Positions 9,501 to 18,700 of a stretch of 44,399 nt of DNA are shown here, in pieces. Position 1 is the first letter of the stretch. Every line of letters starts with the position of its first letter. The stretch is from the IMG/VR virus record IMGVR_UViG_3300020221_000037, positions 1 to 44,399 of that record. One strand, written 5' to 3'. A program made the translations under genes and the position numbers. The notes beneath the pieces are model-generated. The model worked only from the letters and a program-made list of their open reading frames with translations, did not search any database and was not told the origin of the DNA. This stretch comes from a virus.

Positions 9501-12500
9501 CTACATTCAAAACATTTGATGTTGATGTATAAACATTGCCAATTGAAGTTCCATCATTGTAGGGATTATCTCCAACAAAATCTGTTGGTGAATTATAACG
9601 ACCTTCAAGATGCTGAGGATGAGCAACTCTAAAAGTCATCAAATCTAATTTTTTATCTCCATCAATGTCTAATTTTGCTTCCACAATTTCACCAATTCTG
9701 AAAGGAGAACTTCCAGATCTCATTGAAATTTCTATAAATTTGGGAGTACAATACTTTGTAACATCAATGCCATCAAAAAATACATAAAATCTTGTACTTG
9801 GTTTTAATCTACTAATTCTAAATTCAATATTTCTAGAACGCATGTATGGTATAATATCTCTACTTACGATTCTGTCTCCAAGATTTACTGTTTCTATAGA
9901 AGGTGTTACTTGAGTTTGAATTCCATCTCTTGATTGTTTGGTCGTTGTAGTATTTGTAGTTTCAATTAATGCTGTGGTAGTTCTTATGTCAGTTTCACCA
10001 CGTCTTGCTACACTTGGAGTAAAAGTGTTATTAGAAATAGGGAGAAGAATTCCACTTTGTTTCATGAGATCAATAGCTTCCGTTCGCGTAATCCCTGAGC
10101 CCCGGTCATTAGCCCATTCAAAAGTACTGGTTGAAGTTAGTCTAGATCCTGGTACTTCTCTTGTGTTAGTTACTTTTGTTGAAGACCAATAAGTTTCCCA
10201 TGATCCCCATTCCGTAGGAGCAAATCCAGTTTGTGGATTTACTCCTAATTCCTTAATTGTATCGTCATAAAATTTAGTTAACTGTGGATTTAATGCAGAA
10301 ATTCGTTTTTGATCAATCCATACATCAGATTGGGGACTTAATTCTAATGTTCCTTGATAGAAGACAATCAAAAATGGATTTACATTTTCAACTCTTGATG
10401 CATATCTTTGAGTAACTACAGGAACTTCAGTATAATTAAGTGTTAAAATTCTTCCACTCTTTTTAATATTTGATCCATCAATGTCATTAATAAAGTTGGC
10501 ATCTACATCTGGATTTGCAGTGCTTCCTATTCCTATTAAAGACTCTGATCCAACTAATAAGTCAATAGCAGTAGTATAGTGTGATGGTCTCAATTCTCCA
10601 TTTGTTTTATCAATGGATGCCTCAAAATCTGGATGTGATAAATCATGACTCTCATGAGATCTAAAGTTATCTACAAAAAATCCTGATTTAAATCTGTCTA
10701 ATCCAGATGCATCAGTTATTTTTAAATTTGCAGTCTCAGTTTCTAGCAAACTTAATTGTGTATAGTATTCAATGTTTGAAATTCTATCCTCCAACTTAGC
10801 AATATCTGACATTCTATATCGTTTATGTGGAGTTTTTGATACTACAACATCAGATGCAGAATAAGTGTAAGCAGGAATTTCCAATGTTGCTAATTCTAAT
10901 GCTTCATCTAGACTTTTTGGTGCAGAAGGATTTAATCCAGAACTACCTTTTTGATGTAAAAATTTTCCGTCTTTATCAATGTATACTTTATCAATTCTAG
11001 AAAGATAGTAATCATAGTCTAAAATTAAATATTCATCGTTTGAGAGAGGATCTGAAATGCTTGCTCCAGGAGAAGTAAAAGATCTTCCATCAAAATCGAA
11101 TGGTGAGAATGAAGATGATAATGAATAATCAGATACTCTAGGTCTAATGTCTATTAAAGAATCTTGTTTTTTTGGAAGAACTGTTTCGAGAGCAAGATAC
11201 TTTCTATCACTTTCTGCATAACTTGATGCTGTAAAAAAGTCACCATTATCAGATTGTTCAACAATAAAATGATTGAATACAATTTTTAGTCTTCTGGATG
11301 GAATTGGAGAATCTTTTTTTCTAGTTATATAACTGTAATCATAGAATGTTGGTTGAATACCAGTTGATAAAGAATAATAGTTTGTTATGTTTTTATCTCC
11401 TTTGGAGCAGGAGGAAACTAAAGCAGTTATTCCTGAATTTTCAAATGTAACTTTTTCACCAACAGAAAAAACATTATTATTTAAATAGACAAATCCCACT
11501 GAACTTAAACTTGGTTTTTCTGCAATTATTGCTACAGCATCACTATTTTCACCAATAATTTTTTCTCCAATTAAAACTCCAGATGTATTCGCCGTTGGAC
11601 CAGTAAACGATGTTAGAACACAACCTGGTAAATCTGGATTTGAATTACTATCAGATTCAAAAACTCCAAGAAGTTCTACAGCATCACAAACATTTAAACT
11701 AATTTTTTGATCTTGAATTCTAGTTCCGTAGATTCTATTAAAAGTTAATCCATCAACACTATTTTTTGATGAAGTTAACTGGGATCTTGTAAGGACTAAA
11801 GTTGATGCTTTTTGTAAAGTTTTTTCTTTTAATCTAATTTTATTCTTAAGTAAAGTTGCAAGTAAATCTGCTTTACCGGTTGATTTTGATAAACCTTTAA
11901 ATGTGACTGTTTTTTTATTTTCAGAGATTGAAAATTTGTCTGGAGTTAAATTTTCAATAGTTCCATCATCATAGCTAATGAAGTATCTATCTATTGTGAA
12001 TGGTTGAAAAAGTAAATCGGTTCCTGCAGAAGGAGTTGTAAATGAACTTAAAGAAATTGTAAGATTGTCAAATCTTTTTCTGATTTGAATTTGCGATGAT
12101 GTAATATCAACATCTTTAATGTTATTGTGTGGAAGTGGAGTTGTTAAACTATTATCTCCCTCATCAATTAAGGGTGATGATAAAACCAAATTGTTTATTG
12201 TTCCTGCCTGAACTGCTCCATCGCACACATTGGCAATAGTTGAAACACCACTAACATTGATTGTATCTCCATCTGTTGAGATTCCAGTTACAACATTAAA
12301 GGTTGGAACTTTTAATCCAGAAATTCTATATGAAAGAATGTCTCCTGAAGTTACAATGCCACTAAAAACTCTAGTTGGTGCAGTAATTATTCCAGAATTT
12401 GATCCTGTTTTTGTAATAAAATATGTAGAAGAATTTTGAATGTTTAATGATTTTTCCTTGGATAATGAAGTGTCTGCAGAAAAAGTTACTATACCTACAG

Positions 12501-14145
12501 AACTTCTGAGTGCTTTAACATCATTAATGTTATAATCTATTGCTTTAAGAATAATTCTTGAATTAATAATTCCATTAATTTTTATCTGTTCATTTCTATA
12601 AAATTCACCAACGGTGCTTGTTAACTTTACCGTTTTTGAATTTGATGTTGCAGACACAACAAACCCACTAGCACCACTTCGATTCCCTTCAATAAAATCG
12701 GATTCATTAAGAGAAATATTTGAATTTAATTCAAGTTGTGTATAAACTTCAATATCAAATAAAGAAATTTTAAATGGTGTTGCTTGATTTAAATATGAAA
12801 CTTTATTTAAATTAAAATCATAAACTCTTGCCTCACCTATTGGAATTCCTGTAGAATGATAAGATGATCCCACCATTCTATTGCTTAATAACTCTACTTT
12901 TGCAGTAGTTCCTATTCCTATTGAAGCAGATCCATAAACATTATTTAATAAAATATCAGTACCACAATTTATACCTACCGTTAAATTTTTAACTTGTTTC
13001 GTATCTCTTGCTTTCGGAACATCTAAAATTGAAGATGCTATTTTTTCAATATCATATCCTTTTACGTATGCTTTTCCTGGAGAAATTTCAACTGCTAATA
13101 AATTGTCTGATGGAGTATTTCCTTGATCTGTCTTTTGTGATGGTAAATATACTCCTCTACTACCTTCTCTATCATTAAGAGATTCTTTAACAAATACGTC
13201 AAATGGTTTTATATAATAATCACCAGATTCATCAAAAGTTCTTTTGGCTAATTCATCTCGAATTAAACTATATTGAGTATCTTTTTTGAACGATTGAAGT
13301 ATGCCATCTTCTACTCTAGCAATCTCAACAAAATCTTTGTCTTCAAAAGATTCTAAAGATCTTTTTGAAAAAATCAAACTAATTTTTAATCTATCCGCTC
13401 CAGGGGCAGTATAATTTGAAAATCCTTGTGCGTTATCATTTAATTTTGGGTCTTCATCTGCAGTTACAATTCTTTCAACTACATCAAATCCAACTCTATA
13501 GGATGGATTTGGGGAATATTGATCTAATAAAATTGTTTGTTTTTGAACTTCAACAAAAGTTCCTCTAACAAAATAAACACCATCACCAACAGACATTGCT
13601 GAAGCAATCGACGTTGCATTTGATGAAATAGTAGTCGCAAATGGTTGATTTGCTGGAATTGATCTTAATCCAAAACGAATCAAAGAAGTGCAGACTAACT
13701 GCTCAGCATTTGAAAATTCTCTAATTGATTGATTTGTTGAATTAGAACCACGATACTGAATGTAAAGGGTATTCGTCCCTCTTTCAGAATCGGCAGATGA
13801 CAAGACTTTTCTTACAGTGGCAGTTACACCCGATGACAACCCTTGTATTTGTTTGCCAACGAGTTGATTTAAATATAATTCAACATCAATTCCAGAAGAA
13901 GTTGGTTCTATTTGAACAGCATAAAATTCATTGTCATATGTCAAATTTCCTGGAATAATTTTTGAACCTTCCTTGAAGAAATGTTTTCCAAATTGTTCAA
14001 TTTGATTTTGAAGAATAGATTGAAGAGTTGTTAATTCTCTAGATTGTACTGGAAGTCCGGGCTTAAACAGAACCCTATAGTATTCATTGTCACGATTAAA
14101 ATCGTCAAAATAAGGACTATTGTTAAGATTAGTTTCCTGTGGCAT
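6577..14145 (-). CDS. Giant virion structural protein, DUF4815-like N-terminus (2522 aa), in the gp9-gp12 position
   Basis: The N-terminus (NLNNSPYFDDFNRDNEYYRV, LFKPGLPVQSRELTTLQSIL, GKHFFKEGSKIIPGNLTY) is the conserved start of a family of very large cyanophage virion proteins usually labelled DUF4815. Further on there are many beta modules, including 'FVDGEIISYTGTTATSLTGITRGI' (about residues 2130-2160), which recurs in gp15 and the other giants. Gene order (gp8 before it, gp13 after) puts it where T4 has gp9-gp12, so it probably builds the outer baseplate or short-fibre region; that is inference. It starts seven bases after the gp8 stop. The size is intact with no frameshift seen. Confidence 0.85.
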   Translation of the reverse strand: MPQETNLNNSPYFDDFNRDNEYYRVLFKPGLPVQSRELTTLQSILQNQIEQFGKHFFKEGSKIIPGNLTYDNEFYAVQIEPTSSGIDVELYLNQLVGKQIQGLSSGVTATVRKVLSSADSERGTNTLYIQYRGSNSTNQSIREFSNAEQLVCTSLIRFGLRSIPANQPFATTISSNATSIASAMSVGDGVYFVRGTFVEVQKQTILLDQYSPNPSYRVGFDVVERIVTADEDPKLNDNAQGFSNYTAPGADRLKISLIFSKRSLESFEDKDFVEIARVEDGILQSFKKDTQYSLIRDELAKRTFDESGDYYIKPFDVFVKESLNDREGSRGVYLPSQKTDQGNTPSDNLLAVEISPGKAYVKGYDIEKIASSILDVPKARDTKQVKNLTVGINCGTDILLNNVYGSASIGIGTTAKVELLSNRMVGSSYHSTGIPIGEARVYDFNLNKVSYLNQATPFKISLFDIEVYTQLELNSNISLNESDFIEGNRSGASGFVVSATSNSKTVKLTSTVGEFYRNEQIKINGIINSRIILKAIDYNINDVKALRSSVGIVTFSADTSLSKEKSLNIQNSSTYFITKTGSNSGIITAPTRVFSGIVTSGDILSYRISGLKVPTFNVVTGISTDGDTINVSGVSTIANVCDGAVQAGTINNLVLSSPLIDEGDNSLTTPLPHNNIKDVDITSSQIQIRKRFDNLTISLSSFTTPSAGTDLLFQPFTIDRYFISYDDGTIENLTPDKFSISENKKTVTFKGLSKSTGKADLLATLLKNKIRLKEKTLQKASTLVLTRSQLTSSKNSVDGLTFNRIYGTRIQDQKISLNVCDAVELLGVFESDSNSNPDLPGCVLTSFTGPTANTSGVLIGEKIIGENSDAVAIIAEKPSLSSVGFVYLNNNVFSVGEKVTFENSGITALVSSCSKGDKNITNYYSLSTGIQPTFYDYSYITRKKDSPIPSRRLKIVFNHFIVEQSDNGDFFTASSYAESDRKYLALETVLPKKQDSLIDIRPRVSDYSLSSSFSPFDFDGRSFTSPGASISDPLSNDEYLILDYDYYLSRIDKVYIDKDGKFLHQKGSSGLNPSAPKSLDEALELATLEIPAYTYSASDVVVSKTPHKRYRMSDIAKLEDRISNIEYYTQLSLLETETANLKITDASGLDRFKSGFFVDNFRSHESHDLSHPDFEASIDKTNGELRPSHYTTAIDLLVGSESLIGIGSTANPDVDANFINDIDGSNIKKSGRILTLNYTEVPVVTQRYASRVENVNPFLIVFYQGTLELSPQSDVWIDQKRISALNPQLTKFYDDTIKELGVNPQTGFAPTEWGSWETYWSSTKVTNTREVPGSRLTSTSTFEWANDRGSGITRTEAIDLMKQSGILLPISNNTFTPSVARRGETDIRTTTALIETTNTTTTKQSRDGIQTQVTPSIETVNLGDRIVSRDIIPYMRSRNIEFRISRLKPSTRFYVFFDGIDVTKYCTPKFIEISMRSGSSPFRIGEIVEAKLDIDGDKKLDLMTFRVAHPQHLEGRYNSPTDFVGDNPYNDGTSIGNVYTSTSNVLNVDIFSLSSQITEFNGYLVKGIKLRGKTSGAEATVRDLRLISDDVGDLYGSLFIPNPNLPGNPRWETGSKTIRFTTSPTNSKVGGIVQSSAEATFYSQGEQDTVQQTTLSVKLPIVEQIQRQDTRTITTTDKKVERDIVAQSSTTYYDPLAQSFAVDEATGIFVTSVDVYFRTKDTELPVSLQIREMRGGTPTTTILPFSVVKMMPNKINVSENASVPTKFTFSSPVYLKGPNVEYAVVLVSPSDKYEAWISRMGEIDISTLNQPNRGQLVITQQPYLGSLFKSQNGSTWDPSQLEDLKLTIYKAQFDITPGIVRFYNPKLHKGNKQLIQLDNNPIQTLSRRAVVGLGTTFINGDLVPGVTVSQQGNTTAKGILVSTASAVATGSTSLIITNAGIGYTPSSGTETFNNISLVVVRNANEESTTSERGSNLVGIVTVTNGIVSGVTVTEGGKNFVIGDVVGISSIGDGNGSGARFSVGIISASNAIVLKDIQGEFNIGINTVSFTDPDTLVSSAVTTNCLIQTIDYSSNSDGLHFKVKHRSHAMHSFANLVEISDIDSDVPSTRVTQEYSINSTESLNVTSTSNFTTFEGIGVGATNPGYVFVDGEIISYTGTTATSLTGITRGIDSSSRATHEVNSTVFKYQFRGVSLRRINKTHNMTFTTVPDAIDLDFYHVKVDMSTNGTNRSSGVGFPKLYFTRTGSGGGNTVYASQNMQFETLTPNIQTMLPSGTNISGRVRTISATSVDGIEESFVDQGFTEINLTSQNNFPTPRMIASRVNEDFHLSSLPANKSITMELIMTSNNRNISPVIDLDRVSVITTTNRLNDPIVDFASNELIRLNGQDPCIASYVSKIITLENPASSLKVLLSAVCPATSDIRVMYKIQRVGSTTPFDNEIFRLFPGYDNLNFEGNIERIEKSDGLPDLRPRSTGLQGVRYTDHAYSANPLPPFTKFQIKIDMTGTNQAAPPKIKDLRTIALA

Positions 14146-14151
14146 GGTAGT

Positions 14152-15708
14152 TTAAAATTCCAATACAATTTTGATGTCTTCTTTTTGTGTGGAAGATCTA
14201 GTTACTGCTGCACGATTGTCAACATAAACAATTTCACCATTATACTTTTTAACTTCTGGATTTGCAATTCCATTAACAAAACCTTGACCCAAATAATATG
14301 TCTTACTATTTATTGTAGTTTTAATACCTGGTTCTGATGTTGTTCCAAAATTTGTGTCAATTGTTAAACTATTAGATCCACCTAAAATTGTAGTATTTCC
14401 ACCAGATTCTGGTGAAGATGTAAATCTTTGTAATTTATACCCATATGTTGCCGTAGCACCACTTGCCAATTTTTTATCTTGCCAATATTTTAAAATACCT
14501 GTAGATGATGTCCATGAAATAACTCTACCAACAGCAGTAACTCCAGATCCAACTGTTTGACGAATGTATGAGTCTGGAGTGAAAGATGTTGTAGTAACAT
14601 TTGATCCACTTAACTTTAATGCATAGACAGAACTTGCCTTTGATAAATTTAATAATTCGGTAGAATTATATGCAATAGGATTTTTCACTATTCCTACTCT
14701 TGAAAATTGATTTCCAACAATAAAATCTGGATTTAAAGTATCATTCTCCAATCTAGAATAAATTAAAACCCGATATGCTCCGAGTTCTTTGTAAACATCA
14801 TATCCATGCCCTTGAGATGGTGGAATAATAACTTCCATCTCAGCATCAGTAGATCCACCATTAGTAATTCCTGCAACATCTAAATCAACGGTTCCAAATG
14901 TATAATCAACTCCACCATTTGTAATTTCTACTGCATCAATGGTTCCTGCGCTATTAACAATAACTGAACATGTGGCATCTTTACCATCTCCACTAATAGG
15001 CACATTATTGTATGTTGCAGCAGTTCCATATCCAACTCCACGGTTTTTAATTGTAATAATTTTAATTTGACCACTATCTAAAGCATTATTCCTTACTGCT
15101 TGATATTGTGCCCCAGTTTCCCAATTATTTGGAACTGGCATAAAATTTGTTGAATCAAACTTTATAATTTCACTCGGCTTAATAGTATAAAGATATTTCC
15201 AAATGTATCCATCACCGCTAGTTCCAGCAGACCTTGGTTCTAAATCAGTGAATGTTGGTTCATCTAAAGAAGGTCTGCCAAGAGGATTTTCTGGATCAGT
15301 CCCATTCTGTAGACAAATATATACTCTATAGTCGGAGTTTACAACATAATAATTTGCACTATACAAATTTGTTGCCGAGGTCACATTGGATAAGTTTGTT
15401 CTACTATAATCATGTCTATAATAGTCATAAAATGTTCCAGACCTCCAAACATTCTTTCTTACTACTCTGACTACATCATCGGCATTAATTTTTTTTAATG
15501 CCATCATTGTATCCCAATAATCATTTTCTTCAGCAATTGCATCCTTTGGTGCTGGTGGATTATCGTCCCATGTTGCTGAAATTTCTGAGGAATTTGGCAA
15601 CCCAATCCACAAATAATAATTATTAGAAGTAGAACCTATTCCAGTGATACCTGAAACAAAAGATTCTGCACTTTTAATACGAAATTGATCAGTAATAATT
15701 GCAGGCAT
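14152..15708 (-). CDS. 8: Baseplate wedge protein gp8-like (518 aa)
   Basis: MPAIITDQFRIKSAESFV, NNYYLWIGLPNSSEISATWDDN, ENDYWDTMMALKKINADDVV and YVCLQNG-type residues (VYICLQNGTDPENPLGRP) are typical of gp8 in T4-like phages. T4 gp8 is 334 aa. Here an insertion around residues 215-290 carries 'IKNRGVGYGTAATYNNVPIS' and 'VEITNGGVDYTFGTVDL' repeats like those in gp14. gp8 is part of the baseplate wedge with gp6, gp7, gp10, gp25 and gp53. A CATAAATA late promoter motif precedes it. Confidence 0.9.
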   Translation of the reverse strand: MPAIITDQFRIKSAESFVSGITGIGSTSNNYYLWIGLPNSSEISATWDDNPPAPKDAIAEENDYWDTMMALKKINADDVVRVVRKNVWRSGTFYDYYRHDYSRTNLSNVTSATNLYSANYYVVNSDYRVYICLQNGTDPENPLGRPSLDEPTFTDLEPRSAGTSGDGYIWKYLYTIKPSEIIKFDSTNFMPVPNNWETGAQYQAVRNNALDSGQIKIITIKNRGVGYGTAATYNNVPISGDGKDATCSVIVNSAGTIDAVEITNGGVDYTFGTVDLDVAGITNGGSTDAEMEVIIPPSQGHGYDVYKELGAYRVLIYSRLENDTLNPDFIVGNQFSRVGIVKNPIAYNSTELLNLSKASSVYALKLSGSNVTTTSFTPDSYIRQTVGSGVTAVGRVISWTSSTGILKYWQDKKLASGATATYGYKLQRFTSSPESGGNTTILGGSNSLTIDTNFGTTSEPGIKTTINSKTYYLGQGFVNGIANPEVKKYNGEIVYVDNRAAVTRSSTQKEDIKIVLEF

Positions 15709-15729
15709 TTTAATTATACTTTTTGTTTT

Positions 15730-15737
15730 TATTTATG
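15730..15737 (-). promoter_or_regulatory. T4-type late promoter octamer CATAAATA before gp8
   Basis: Minus-strand GCATAAATAAA, 22 bases before the gp8 ATG (15708), in the gap after the 1489-aa gene stop. Confidence 0.6.
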
Positions 15738-15743
15738 CTCTAT

Positions 15744-18700
15744 CTAATATAGGTCATAAGAATCTAACAACTCAACTGTTCTAATTACTAATGGTCCAGT
15801 TTCTATTCCAATAGATCCGTTAGTTGTATAAGATTCGAATGATTTTGGATTTTCTCGTTTATAGTCATAAATTCTACCCCAAGAATAATTACCGTAGAAA
15901 TCGCTAGTTCCAGTTGAAATTAAACTATTATCATTAACACTAACAGTAACTCTTGTCAATACTGTGGATCCAATACCAATAGCATCTCCAATGATAGTAG
16001 AAACTCCAACAACTTCATAAATGTTATCAATAAAAGTAGTTCCAACTCCAACAATTGTTCCAGATGATCCAGATGCTGAAGAATATGAAATGTTTGGAGA
16101 ATTTAAATTTGAATCAGTAACCACAAAGTAATACCCAGTTTTGATACCGCTATATTCAATAGCAGTTGTCATAAGAGAAGAATCTCTAAGAGGTGAATCA
16201 ATTGGTACAAACAAATCAAAATTAATACCGGTTGTAGCAATACCTACGATTGATGTGGAAGCAATACCCGTAATAATTCCAAAATCTCCTTCGTAACTTA
16301 GATTTCTAATTGACTCTGAAAATTGTGCTTCGGACTCTATTAAAACTTTTGGTGGATTTGATGAAGTATATCCAAGACCACCATTTACTATTTGTACTGA
16401 CGAAACTGTTCCAACTCCAGAAATAATTGCCGTTGCTGATGCGTTAGAAGTATAAACAACAATACCGTCATTAACAGTTCCTACTCCAATTGTTGAAGCG
16501 ATTGATACAACTGGTGAAGTGCTGAAACCAATTCCACCGTCATTAATTTTAATTGATGAAATTGAACCAATTCCTGATACAATCGCAGTTGCAATTGCTC
16601 CAGATTTTTCTTGCTGTTTGATTATTTTTATTTTTGATAAATTTTTTGGATAATCATCATATTCATTAAAAAGAGGCACAAGATAATTTACAAAAATTTC
16701 AGTTGAAGCAGAGCTAACATTATTAATTAAATAGCAAACTGGATAAATTCTAGAAGATATCAAAGGTCTATCCTTTGGCAATTCAATACCATTTATAATT
16801 AAGTCTGATGATTGCTTTAATAAATCTAAAGGTCTCAAATAATCCTTGGAATTTGAAATTCCATCTCCACCATAAGTATTTGTGTTAAAAATATTTGTAG
16901 TTCTAGTTTCTATACCAACAATAGTTCTTTCAGTTTGATAGTCTTCAAAATTATTAGACTCCGGAAAATTTGAAATTTTTATGTTATCTCCAATTTTTAT
17001 AGGAGAAATTATTTTTTTAGACTTTACATCAGAATCAGAACCTTTATAAAAATAAATCTGACAGGTATCATCTGCAACTGGTGCCTCAGTAAATCGTATT
17101 AATCCACCAATAATTTTATAACTTTCTATTGGTATTTGTAATACATCATTTACAAAAACTAAGAAATTTTGATCTATGAAAATTTGAGAACCTTTTGTTG
17201 CTGCATATGAAAATGGAATTCCATTTTGTTCTGTGATTTTAAATACAGTTTCCATTCCATCAAATTGATCAGAAATTGAATCTAATCTTAAAAGTTCTCC
17301 AAGACTCCATCCACTAAATGAATCATCATAAGTTCTGGTTACAGACAATCTAAATGAAGAGAAAGCAACTCCAACTATAGGATCTGTTGGAACACCAACA
17401 GATCCTCCAGATTCTATGGTTAATTCATCTCCAACTTTATAATTACTTCCATAGTTTGTTATTTCGAAATTAACAATACTTGAAGCAGATCCGACAACAA
17501 TAGACACTGAACCACCAATTCCTGTTGCACTGCCTATTAAAGGTAAATTTGCATATGGAAGAGGATCATCTATTACAATTTTTGGTGGATTTGAAGATGT
17601 ATATCCACTTCCTGCATTTGTTATAGTTACTGAAGTAACTATACCGGATGAAACGTTTGCATTTCCAACAGTAATAATACCAGAATTTGTTATTGCTTTT
17701 ACTATGACACTAGTTTGTATACCAGATCTATAACCAGATCCACTATTTCCTATCGAAATAGATGAAATTGATCCAATGCCAGAAATAATTGCCGTGCCAC
17801 CAGCTGCAACTAATGATTGATATCCATAAGAAACACTACTTGCCACAGATACTATAATTCCACCTTTTGGAATGCTTGCTGTATTTACATCGTAGTTTGT
17901 TGAGGAAGCTGTGCCAACAAATGTTATTGTAGTGATTCCACTATTTTCACCCAAAACATAATTTTCTGGAGAATGTTGTAGAACTTGATTAATTAAAATA
18001 ATTCCACCATAAGTTGAAATTCCAGTTACATTTTGTTGATCTTCTGTCAAATTGAAAATTTTAGTAACTCCATTAAATTGCTCAGCAATATTATCAAAAA
18101 GATAATTTTCTGCGTATGATTGTGTTGATGAATCCTCAGAATTTTGCCTAAAAAATACTCTACCAGCAAATGAAGAAGATGTTTGAATGCCAGAAAATCC
18201 TTTTAATCCTTTGGGAGGATCTGAAAATGAAATTTTATTTTTAGCAATTAGATAGTCACCGATGTATTTTGTTATGGTTGAACCAATTGAATGTGGTGAA
18301 TATGTGGAATTAAGCCATCCTCTATCAACATTTACGACATTTTCAAAAATGGTTTTAACTCTCATGTATTCTTCTTCAATTCTTAACAAATCACCTGCAA
18401 AAAATGATACCACACCAACAACAGAAAATGATGGTTGGAAATCAGTAATATTTTCACCCAAACTAAATGATAAATTTGTTTTGGTAAGTGGAGACTGAAT
18501 TGTATTATCAATAGAAATTATTGATTTTGTTGTAGCGTTTACTGAGCTTTCAAATGAATGCTTTAAATCTGTGATTGGTGCTAAATTTGAAATATCAATT
18601 GTTATTGGTGGAATAGCAAGTGCCTTTTCTGCAGTGTCTGCAACTTTGAACTTAGTTTCGGAAATTTTTACAGCATATAAATTTGAAGGAAGTTTATCTG